A stretch of 7,587 nucleotides of DNA from Campylobacterota bacterium (lineage in GTDB: Bacteria > Campylobacterota > Campylobacteria > Campylobacterales > Sulfurovaceae). Below are positions 1-5,458 of this stretch, one piece after another. The translations under genes and the position numbers were made by a program. Each line of letters starts with the position of its first letter. The first letter of the stretch is position 1. Under the pieces are notes generated by a model. The model saw nothing but the letters and a program-made list of their open reading frames with translations. It had not been told where the DNA came from and searched no databases. Where the stretch lies: the NCBI GenBank assembly GCA_015488875.1, contig WFMX01000122.1:1-7587 (forward strand), written 5' to 3'.

Positions 1-437
1 GAACTTTGAAAGATAGAGACCCAGATGCTGCGAGAGTGGTTATTGCTATTGGGTGGGGTATCTTATCGAAAGATTTTGCATGTTACTCTTCATTTACAGG
101 CAAAGGGGAGAGACAAGCTATTACATTCACAAAGCCAGATTTGCAATATACCCAAAAAGGCTTCTTCTCTTTTACTATGTATAATCAAGATGGATATATA
201 GCTACTATCAATTATGCTATCAACTCTGATAAGATGATCGCCAACAAAGATGGAAGCTATACAGTCAACTTCTTAGCTTCAGGCGAACCAGCAAAGGGTC
301 TCAAAAATATAGTAAGAACCCCAAGAGGCAAATTTTGGACAGGTGTCATGAGAGCCTACTCTCCTAAAAATCCAAATGAGACATTTAAACATATAGATGC
401 AATCACTGAGAGAATGACTAAAGAGTTTATGAAGTAA
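1..437 (+). CDS. DUF1214 domain protein, C-terminal part (5' end outside window)
   Basis: The reading frame is open to the left edge (first full codon at position 3) and ends in TAA at 435-437, so only about 145 C-terminal residues are visible. A TTG at position 6 is an apparent start but has no ribosome site in view, and the protein plainly continues upstream. The visible part matches the C-terminal DUF1214 domain that usually follows DUF1254. It has a strand ending in FFSFTMYNQDGY (compare the family pattern FWSLTMYDxDGY), then a loop with NKDGSYTV, a further strand, and RAYSPKNP near the end (family RLYWPK). DUF1254/DUF1214 proteins are mostly exported or envelope-associated proteins of unknown biochemical role. 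No substrate can be named. The gene is convergent with panC, and a hairpin lies 11 bp after its stop. The family call is fairly secure; function is unknown. Confidence 0.75.
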   Translation, partial: TLKDRDPDAARVVIAIGWGILSKDFACYSSFTGKGERQAITFTKPDLQYTQKGFFSFTMYNQDGYIATINYAINSDKMIANKDGSYTVNFLASGEPAKGLKNIVRTPRGKFWTGVMRAYSPKNPNETFKHIDAITERMTKEFMK

Positions 438-448
438 ATGCTATATTA

Positions 449-481
449 GAGGTAGCTACAAATAAATGTTGTAGTTATCTC
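449..481 (+). terminator. 13-bp hairpin after the DUF1214 gene, possible terminator
   Basis: The left arm GAGGTAGCTACAA (449-461) pairs with the right arm TTGTAGTTATCTC (469-481) around a 7-nt loop, giving 13 continuous pairs of which two are G-U. The G-U pairs become A-C mismatches in the opposite transcript, so the structure fits RNA read on the plus strand, i.e. the end of the DUF1214 mRNA. The only T-run, five T at 495-499, is about 14 nt beyond the stem, so this is not a classical intrinsic terminator. It may instead be an mRNA 3'-end stabilising hairpin. Confidence 0.45.
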
Positions 482-569
482 ATCATCCTAATCCTTTTTC
501 TCCTATTTGAATCTTATATACTTTTCGTATAGAATGATTATGTTCCGATTTGTGAAGGAATACTACTCT

Positions 570-1403
570 CTATATCCATATATTGTCTATGAGTCTCACT
601 CCTCCTACTTTGACTGCCACTAGTATCATACTGTTGCCGATCTCTAATGTGTCTAAAGGTCTAAAGGCTCTGTCTACTATGGATATATACTCTATCTCGT
701 CTATGTCGCTCATGACAAGTCTCATATTGGATATGATATCATGACTCTCTAGTCTGCCTGAGAGTACCAATTGTGTGGCTCTCTTGAGGGATTTTGATAT
801 CTGATATGCTCTGCTCTTTTGCTCATCTGATAAGTATGCGTTTCTACTGCTTAGTGCCAATCCATACTCATCTCTGATGATTTCACAAGGCACTATCTCA
901 CAATCTAAAAAATAATCCCTCACCATCTGCATGACTAATGCCAACTGCTGAGCATCTTTTTTGCCAAAGTATGCTCTGTCTGCTCTGCTGAGATTGAGAA
1001 GCTTCATCACTATCTGTAGTACTCCGTCAAAATGTCCTGCCCTCTTCGTACCCTCTAGTATGTACCCCCTGATACTAGGTGCAGATATGGATAGCTCATC
1101 TTTGCTATACATATCATCTATAGAAGGCATGAAGAGTATATCTACACCTGCTACTTCGCATATCTTCCTGTCTGACTCCTCTCTCTTGGGGTAGTTGTCG
1201 AGATCCTCCCCCTCCAAAAATTGTGTGGGATTGACAAATATGGACACTATGAGAGTAGTCGACTCTTCTCTAGCCCTACGGATAAGTGAAAGGTGTCCAC
1301 TATGTAACGCTCCCATGGTAGGCACAAATCCTATATCTCTATCGTCTATCGTTATCTTGTCTATAGCTCTCTTTAGCCCATCTATACTCTTGATAATTTG
1401 CAT
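570..1403 (-). CDS. panC: Pantothenate synthetase (pantoate--beta-alanine ligase)
   Basis: PanC joins pantoate and beta-alanine with ATP, via a pantoyl-adenylate, to make pantothenate, the CoA precursor, in the cytosol. The 277-residue product has the usual family length and motifs: FVPTMGALHSGH at 26-37 with the two ATP-binding histidines H34 and H37, SIFVNPTQF at 54-62, RAGHFDGV at 121-128, YFGKKDAQQLAL at 145-156, and the KMSKS-like LSSRN at 184-188. The frame is open for 85 more codons upstream to 1658, but that extension would run antisense into murG and shows no PanC similarity. The ATG at 1403-1401 starts at the usual MQII-type N-terminus and has GAGG six bases upstream. It is divergent from murG. 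No panB or panD lies in view, so the rest of the pathway is encoded elsewhere. Confidence 0.97.
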   Translation of the reverse strand: MQIIKSIDGLKRAIDKITIDDRDIGFVPTMGALHSGHLSLIRRAREESTTLIVSIFVNPTQFLEGEDLDNYPKREESDRKICEVAGVDILFMPSIDDMYSKDELSISAPSIRGYILEGTKRAGHFDGVLQIVMKLLNLSRADRAYFGKKDAQQLALVMQMVRDYFLDCEIVPCEIIRDEYGLALSSRNAYLSDEQKSRAYQISKSLKRATQLVLSGRLESHDIISNMRLVMSDIDEIEYISIVDRAFRPLDTLEIGNSMILVAVKVGGVRLIDNIWI

Positions 1404-1450
1404 AATATACCTCAAATGATTGTTGAGTGCAATAATATCAGAAGAAATTA

Positions 1451-1480
1451 AATATAATACAATCAAAAGATTGCTTTCAA
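1451..1480 (-). promoter_or_regulatory. Candidate panC promoter
   Basis: Read on the minus strand, TTGAAA (1480-1475) and TATATT (1456-1451) are separated by 18 bp, close to the sigma-70 consensus, and would start transcription about 40 bp upstream of the panC ATG. The -10 overlaps the murG -10 candidate on the other strand. This was judged by eye only, in a very AT-rich spacer. Confidence 0.4.
1453..1458 (+). promoter_or_regulatory. Candidate murG -10 box (TATAAT)
   Basis: A perfect TATAAT lies 30 bp before the murG ATG, which would place the transcript start about 24 nt ahead of the start codon. No good -35 sits at 16-18 bp. That is normal for the vegetative promoters of Campylobacterota, which rely on the -10 and on AT-rich upstream periodicity. 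Confidence 0.45.
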
Positions 1481-1488
1481 GGATATAT

Positions 1489-2505
1489 ATGAGTATTGTG
1501 ATGACAGGAGGCGGTACAGGTGGGCATCTAGCTATCATCAAAGCCGTCAAAGAGAAGCTCCAAAATGAAGAGTTGATATATATTGGCTCGACACAAGGAC
1601 AAGATAAAAAGTGGTTTGAGAGTGATGATGAATTTAGCGAGAAGTATTTCCTTGACACTAGGGGGGTGGTGAATCAAGGAGCATTGGGCAAAATCAAATC
1701 TCTATATATGCTTTTTGTGGCCACAAAGAAAGCTATGAAGCTACTAAAAAATCATAATGCAAAAGTGGTCTTCAGTGTGGGGGGGTTCTCGTCGGCGGCT
1801 ACATCATTTGCAGCCAAACTTACTGGTATACCGATAGTCATACATGAGCAAAATGCAGCCTTAGGCTCTCTCAACAAGCTCATGAGACCATATGCAAAAG
1901 CCTTTATCTCATCATATATAGACGATAGCCCCATTCGTGCCTATCCCATCAAAGAGATATTTTTTGACAATGCACGAGAGAGAAGAGAAGTGAAGAGTAT
2001 CATATTTTTGGGTGGCTCACAAGGGGCGAAGGCTATCAATGCTCTAGCTCTATCTCTAGCACCACAGATAGACAAGAGAGGTATCAAGATCATCCATCAA
2101 GCTGGAGAAAAAAATATAGAGGAGATAGAGCAAGCATATAAGGATCTAGGCATAGAGGCAGAAGTATTTGGCTTTACGACAGAGCTGGCATCATATATGA
2201 GAGATGCAGATTTTGCCATAGCTAGAGCAGGAGCTTCGACACTATGGGAACTCTCTGCCACAGGACTACCTACACTATATATACCATATCCGTATGCAGC
2301 TAGTGATCACCAATACCATAATGCCAAATTTTTAGCAGATAAAAACTTAGCTTGGATCATGAGGGAAGATGAGATCTCTGAAGATGCTATATTGGCTATG
2401 ATCGATGAAGATATGAGCCCAAAAAGCATAGGGTTGATGGAGACGGTAGAGAGAGATGGCAGTCAAAAAATAGCCGATTTGTTACAAAATATAATTATTG
2501 AGTAG
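1489..2505 (+). CDS. murG: UDP-GlcNAc--undecaprenyl-PP-MurNAc-pentapeptide GlcNAc transferase
   Basis: MurG transfers GlcNAc from UDP-GlcNAc to lipid I, giving lipid II, on the cytoplasmic face of the inner membrane. It is a GT-B fold enzyme of family GT28. The 338-residue product is of ordinary to slightly short length. Visible motifs are the N-terminal GGGTGGH loop (7-13, with the catalytic-region H13), IHEQNAALG (118-126), the C-domain GGSQGAKAIN loop (175-184), and the UDP-GlcNAc site RAGASTLWE (246-254, E254 binding the ribose) followed by DHQYHNA (273-279). After GGTGGH the usual FPA segment is replaced by LAIIKA. I chose the ATG at 1489 because the GGGTGGH loop must lie close to the N-terminus and AAGGA precedes it by 5-6 bases; the 23-codon extension to 1420 has neither. 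It stands alone, without the usual mur/fts cluster, divergent from panC. Confidence 0.96.
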   Translation: MSIVMTGGGTGGHLAIIKAVKEKLQNEELIYIGSTQGQDKKWFESDDEFSEKYFLDTRGVVNQGALGKIKSLYMLFVATKKAMKLLKNHNAKVVFSVGGFSSAATSFAAKLTGIPIVIHEQNAALGSLNKLMRPYAKAFISSYIDDSPIRAYPIKEIFFDNARERREVKSIIFLGGSQGAKAINALALSLAPQIDKRGIKIIHQAGEKNIEEIEQAYKDLGIEAEVFGFTTELASYMRDADFAIARAGASTLWELSATGLPTLYIPYPYAASDHQYHNAKFLADKNLAWIMREDEISEDAILAMIDEDMSPKSIGLMETVERDGSQKIADLLQNIIIE

Positions 2506-2544
2506 ATATTTAGTATTTTTATATCCCCTTAAGAGTAATAATAA

Positions 2545-2550
2545 TAAAAT
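2545..2550 (+). promoter_or_regulatory. Weak -10 candidate for the lipoprotein pair (TAAAAT)
   Basis: The 73-bp gap between murG and the first lipoprotein gene is almost pure A/T. TAAAAT lies 28 bp before the ATG at 2579, a typical distance, but many similar hexamers exist here and no -35 is recognisable. Read-through from murG is equally possible because I see no terminator between them. Confidence 0.25.
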
Positions 2551-2578
2551 ATGTTTAATAAACATTAAGGAGTTTAAA

Positions 2579-3028
2579 ATGAAAAAGATTCTGATGATAT
2601 CGGGTGTGATTATAGCTATAGCACTATTGACAGGCTGTGGTGGCGGAGGAAGTAGTAGTGGTGGCGGTGGCGGTGGTGGCGTAGCACCTGCTCCAGGTCC
2701 TGCACCTGATCCAGCACCATATGATGTATTGTATCTTGACAATAATGATGGAGTCGGAATGGCAGGCGTGCCATACTCCTGCCCGTCTGGTAGTGCAGTC
2801 ACAGGTGATGATGGTAGTTTCCTCTTCTATAGTGGTGAGAATTGCTCCTTTGATTTGGGAGGATTTAATGGCTCTGTGCTGTTTGATGAGTATCTATATA
2901 TAGATTATAGTGACAATTCAGGAGTAGAGGGTGTAGGGTATGATTGTCTCTCTGGTACAGCTGGTACTACAGATGTATATGGTAACTTCGTTTACGACAC
3001 AGACGATGAGTGTACTTTTTATCTATAA
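2579..3028 (+). CDS. Acidic two-module lipoprotein with cysteine pairs (first of a tandem pair)
   Basis: Unrecognised small lipoprotein of 149 residues. It has a signal peptide with KK at 2-3, a hydrophobic core 4-17 and a lipobox LTGC with lipidated C20. A Gly/Ser linker (21-34) and an Ala/Pro stretch (35-47) then lead into two related modules at 49-93 and 103-149. Each module has an Asp/Asn/Gly-rich loop, then G-V-x-Y-x-C, a G-x-F-x-Y/F strand and C-S/T-F-x-L. Cysteines are C68/C89 and C123/C145, probably one disulfide per module. From C20 onward there is no Lys, Arg or His, but about 19 Asp/Glu. The pattern resembles short beta-sandwich (carboxypeptidase-regulatory or Cna-B-like) units seen in surface proteins of this phylum; the exact fold is inference. 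The start at 2579 is fixed by AAGGAG six bases upstream and by the signal peptide. It is probably co-transcribed with the next gene. Confidence 0.85.
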   Translation: MKKILMISGVIIAIALLTGCGGGGSSSGGGGGGGVAPAPGPAPDPAPYDVLYLDNNDGVGMAGVPYSCPSGSAVTGDDGSFLFYSGENCSFDLGGFNGSVLFDEYLYIDYSDNSGVEGVGYDCLSGTAGTTDVYGNFVYDTDDECTFYL

Positions 3029-3536
3029 AGTATGATATCAAGCCTCCTCCATCTTTTGGGGGATGGATCAACAATTCAACTCTTTTCCAAGGTCAACAAT
3101 GAATAAAATTTTTATACCTATCTCTATATCTATCATCTTTATATTCAATGGATGTGGTGGTGGTCATGATGATGTGGTGGTGATAGTGCCTCCATCTCCG
3201 CCTCCTGTAGCTGGAACAAGCCTATTTTTGATAGATCAAGATGGGATGTCACTCGGTGGTGTACCATATATATGTGACTCTATGCCCGCATGGTCTGCCA
3301 CTAGACCCAATGGTGAATTTACTTTTTTTGAACCAGACAACTGTACATTTGATTTTACTGGATTGGCAGGCAACTATAGTAATGACTACTATCATGATGA
3401 TATCATATATATCGTAGATGATTTAGACAGAGGAAAGGGAGACATACCTTATGATTGCGAATATTTTGGTGCTAGTAGCACCTATTTGGATGGTAGCTTC
3501 GACTATGATGTAGATGACGCTTGCACATTTTATCTT
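2723..3536 (+). repeat. Four copies of a ~45-residue protein module across two genes
   Basis: Module copies lie at about 2723-2857, 2885-3025, 3219-3356 and 3402-3536. All share a hydrophobic-Asp start, a Gly-rich acidic loop, G-(V/I)-x-Y-x-C, a Gly-x-Phe turn and strand, and Cys-(S/T)-Phe-x-(L/F), with 20-22 residues between the two cysteines. The matches are clear in protein but blurred in DNA (the shared C-T-F-Y-L ends use different codons), so the duplications are not recent. Confidence 0.8.
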
Positions 3537-3539
3537 TGA
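3099..3539 (+). CDS. Acidic two-module lipoprotein, paralogue of the preceding gene
   Basis: A 146-residue protein of the same design as its upstream neighbour: signal peptide 1-18, lipobox FNGC with C19, a short GGG/Pro linker (to about 40), and two modules at 41-86 and 102-146. The cysteine pairs are C59/C82 and C120/C142, and it ends in the same C-T-F-Y-L as the first protein. Asp-rich loops (IDQDG at 45-49, VDDLD at 106-110) occupy the same place in each module. It is strongly acidic, but unlike its neighbour it keeps a few basic residues (R69, R111, K113). The Phe at -3 of the lipobox is less usual than Leu, so lipidation is probable rather than certain. The ATG at 3099 has AAGG six bases before it; the in-frame ATG at 3063 would put 12 polar residues ahead of the signal and lacks a properly spaced ribosome site. 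It lies 70 bp after the first gene. Function unknown. Confidence 0.82.
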   Translation: MNKIFIPISISIIFIFNGCGGGHDDVVVIVPPSPPPVAGTSLFLIDQDGMSLGGVPYICDSMPAWSATRPNGEFTFFEPDNCTFDFTGLAGNYSNDYYHDDIIYIVDDLDRGKGDIPYDCEYFGASSTYLDGSFDYDVDDACTFYL

Positions 3540-3546
3540 GTGTTCA

Positions 3547-3687
3547 GTAGGATCTTTAGGAGTCGCAGACAAATAAAACCCATACCATACTTGCTCGTTT
3601 TGCTAGGCGAATACTATCAATCGTAACAAAAAAAATAATGTCGGTTGATCGCCTACTGTCTTGACATTTTAGCTCCTTGTATCCTAC
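3547..3687 (+). repeat. Nested inverted repeats: mobile-element remnant or structured RNA
   Basis: Complementary blocks nest in order around one centre. GTAGGAT (3547-3553) pairs with ATCCTAC (3681-3687). AGGAG (3558-3562) pairs with CTCCT (3673-3677). AGACA (3567-3571) pairs with TGTCT (3657-3661), and a GTC (3562-3564)/GAC (3663-3665) pair just outside it is an alternative use of G3562. TAGGCG (3604-3609) pairs with CGCCTA (3650-3655), and ATCAATCG (3616-3623) pairs with CGGTTGAT (3642-3649) with one G-U. The terminal loop of 18 nt holds eight A in a row. A side pair AAAAC/GTTTT (3575-3579/3597-3601) fits the left-hand excess. No long reading frame fills it and no clear target duplication flanks it. 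The terminal repeats suggest a MITE-like insertion; the consistent nesting also fits an untranslated RNA. Neither family is recognised. Confidence 0.5.
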
Positions 3688-3755
3688 ATGGTGGAATTGG
3701 GAGGTAAAATTTCTTCATTTATGACAGATAACAACTTACTATAAACTTCACAAAG

Positions 3756-3761
3756 TATACT
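3756..3761 (+). promoter_or_regulatory. Candidate -10 box (TATACT) for the DUF5718-tlyA-ribF-cmoA operon
   Basis: TATACT lies 30 bp before the ATG at 3792, giving a leader of roughly 24 nt. A second candidate, TATAAA at 3740-3745, is 16 bp further upstream. No consensus -35 is present for either. This is the last intergenic space larger than 20 bp before the right edge, so it is the most likely main promoter of all five downstream genes. Confidence 0.4.
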
Positions 3762-3791
3762 ACATCACAATAATACTATTTAAGGATTTTA

Positions 3792-4589
3792 ATGGAACTT
3801 CGTCACATGATAGGCTTAGGAGTGGCTGGCAATTTTGCACACCATCTAGAACAAGCTGGAGAGATGAAAGATTTTGAAAATATCACTACAAAAGAGGCAC
3901 ATGCACCAAAAGGACTCTTCCCCTTTTATCTACCTGAAAGTAGCTGTTTTTTGGGTATATATTCTATCGGCAAAGGATCGCTAGAGCTTCCTGACTACAA
4001 GTCCAACGCACAAGTGGAGCCAGAGATAGTGATAAAATTTGGGATAAAATACGATGAAAATTACAAGGTAGTGAAGCTAGAGGCAAAGTCCTTTAGTACA
4101 TTTAACGACTGCACAATCAGAAAAGATAATGCCAAGAAGATATCCGAAAAAAAGAGCTGGTCTAGCCAATCCAAGGGTATAGGTGAAAAGTGGATAGAGA
4201 TAGACAAGTTTTCAGAGGGTGGCATAATGGACCACTATCATCTATGCTCATTTCTCAGGAGAGATGGCGTACTACACAAATATGGTGTAGATGCACCACT
4301 GTTGGGGTATAGCTACTTTTATGAGACGCTTTCTGAGTGGATAGTAGAGAAGATGAATGAGCAAAAAGATTTTGGTCCATTGGAGGATATCCATGAGCAT
4401 CTCGAAGCTTGTCAATACCCTACAGAAGCACTCATTGCCATAGGTGCTACCGCGTATGCGGAGTTTGGTGAAAAAAACTATATAGAGAGTGATGACGAGA
4501 TATATGTGATCGCTTACGATGCCAGATATAGCAGAGGAGATTTGGAAGAGTCAGAAGACAAGATCATATTGAAGCAGAGGGTTTTATAA
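3792..4589 (+). CDS. DUF5718 family protein, probable fumarylacetoacetate-hydrolase-like fold
   Basis: I recognise this 265-residue protein as the conserved Campylobacterota family named DUF5718, with the N-terminal signature GLGVAGNFAHHLEQAGE (8-24). No function is established as far as I know. Reading the motifs, it looks like a divergent FAH-superfamily protein. EPE at 76-78 fits the E-x-E metal ligands, NDCTIR at 105-110 fits the NDxSxRD motif whose Asp is the next ligand, and K128 (SKG) falls where FAH has its catalytic Lys. Further on, DGVLHKYG (158-165), IGAT (217-220) and an acidic DDEIYV strand (234-239) fit the TGTP and GDxV region. There is no signal peptide, so it is cytosolic. 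AAGGA five bases upstream supports the ATG at 3792, though M6 is where many homologues seem to begin. Its stop overlaps the next start by one base. The fold is inference; the substrate is unknown. Confidence 0.75.
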   Translation: MELRHMIGLGVAGNFAHHLEQAGEMKDFENITTKEAHAPKGLFPFYLPESSCFLGIYSIGKGSLELPDYKSNAQVEPEIVIKFGIKYDENYKVVKLEAKSFSTFNDCTIRKDNAKKISEKKSWSSQSKGIGEKWIEIDKFSEGGIMDHYHLCSFLRRDGVLHKYGVDAPLLGYSYFYETLSEWIVEKMNEQKDFGPLEDIHEHLEACQYPTEALIAIGATAYAEFGEKNYIESDDEIYVIAYDARYSRGDLEESEDKIILKQRVL

Positions 4590-5458
4590 TGAGAGCTATT
4601 GTAGCGTCTATTGCATTATCGGTTGTTATGCTATTTTTGCTAAGTGGTTGTGAGCAGGGTGAACACAAAACAGTCAACATGTATGATCCATATCACAAAA
4701 TGACATCAAGCTCACTCTCCACGGCTGACAAGATCAGAAAGAGTAGAGGAGATAGAGAGGCAGAGAAAGAGAGAGCTATAGAGATAGCAAAGCTCAAGAG
4801 CGAAGAGAACCTGAAGCTAGCTCAGATAGAGGCAAAGACAAAAGAGAAAGTGAAGCAGATAGAGGTAGAAGCTACCAAGCTCAAAGTCATAAGTGAAAAA
4901 GAGGTAAACCTAGAGAATCAAAAGATACAAAAAGCGATAGCATTTCTAAAAGAGAAGACTACACTAGATACGAAAGATAAAGATGTCTATATAAATCAGA
5001 TAGCCATCATAGCAGCTATCGCGATACTGATACTGATACTGCTAGTCTACTATATCATACAGCACAAAAAGAGAGCTTTGGAGCTGAAGATCCACGAAGA
5101 GGAGCTGAAGCACAAGGCACATATGCAGGCATCTACACAGCAACATGAAAAGATCACTAGGGTATTGGAGATTATCGCCGATAAAGATACAGATGAGTAT
5201 ATAAAAGGTGAACTCATCAACATCATCAGAGAACAACCACAAGACCAATCACTCATATCATACACTCCCCAAGAGCCTGATGTAGTCGATGAGAAGAGTA
5301 GTAATACAGAAGAGAATGATGATGACTCTATAGATATAGTAGAGGAGTCGTCTACAGATGTCGATACAGAAGCTGACTCTATAGAAACAGATGACAGCAA
5401 CAAAGCGGATAGTAACAAAGAAAATATAGACAAAAAGAGTGCTGATGAGAATAGATAA
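4589..5458 (+). CDS. Lipoprotein with coiled coil, second membrane segment and acidic tail
   Basis: Unrecognised protein of 289 residues. It has a signal sequence with a lipobox (LSGC, C21), a polar stretch, a Glu/Lys/Ala-rich helix that reads as a coiled coil (about 50-120), a strongly hydrophobic segment at 136-157, and basic residues straight after it (HKKRALELK, 158-166). A second charged helix follows to about 195, then a Ser/Asp/Glu-rich, probably disordered tail (220-289). By the positive-inside rule, the lipidated N-terminus and first coil would be periplasmic and the C-terminal part cytoplasmic, so the protein would be held in the inner membrane twice. The ATG overlaps the upstream stop (TAATG), and its own last 14 bases overlap tlyA, so expression is tied to the operon. 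A stomatin-like or scaffold role could be imagined, but nothing in the sequence proves it. Confidence 0.8.
   Translation: MRAIVASIALSVVMLFLLSGCEQGEHKTVNMYDPYHKMTSSSLSTADKIRKSRGDREAEKERAIEIAKLKSEENLKLAQIEAKTKEKVKQIEVEATKLKVISEKEVNLENQKIQKAIAFLKEKTTLDTKDKDVYINQIAIIAAIAILILILLVYYIIQHKKRALELKIHEEELKHKAHMQASTQQHEKITRVLEIIADKDTDEYIKGELINIIREQPQDQSLISYTPQEPDVVDEKSSNTEENDDDSIDIVEESSTDVDTEADSIETDDSNKADSNKENIDKKSADENR

Noticed and set aside
961..1419. Two plus-strand reading frames opposite panC
   Set aside because: They are shadows of the panC coding sequence, with no start signals or recognisable domains.
1404..1658. 85-codon upstream extension of panC on the minus strand
   Set aside because: It runs antisense to the start of murG, has no PanC similarity, and the ATG at 1403 has its own ribosome site and the expected N-terminus.
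2527..2570. CCTTAA (2527-2532) complementary to TTAAGG at the lipoprotein ribosome site (2565-2570), a possible thermosensor or attenuator
   Set aside because: Only six pairs across a 32-nt loop in very AT-rich DNA; the likely transcript start lies downstream of the left arm, so the pairing may never form.
2636..2680. GGN-rich tract in the first lipoprotein gene as a phase-variable repeat
   Set aside because: The tract is an irregular mix of GGT, GGC, GGA and AGT codons with no long homopolymer; it encodes a common post-lipobox Gly/Ser linker.
3045..3063. TCCTCC/GGGGGA hairpin between the two lipoprotein genes
   Set aside because: Six pairs with one G-T and no following T-run; CCATC/GATGG offers a competing pairing, so it is not a convincing terminator.
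3649..3680. Minus-strand AGGAG plus ATG mini-ORF (M-S-R-Q-stop) inside the nested repeat
   Set aside because: Four codons only; the apparent ribosome site is part of the inverted-repeat arm and no gene follows on that strand.
3661..3690. Perfect TTGACA (3661-3666) as a -35 element
   Set aside because: No acceptable -10 lies 16-18 bp downstream (CTACAT/TACATG only), and the bases belong to the right arm of the nested repeats.
5050..5433. Minus-strand Ser-rich reading frame opposite the lipoprotein gene
   Set aside because: Its Ser/Leu-rich content is what the complement of a GAT/AGA/GAG-rich coding strand gives; no ribosome site or family match, and the plus-strand gene explains the region.
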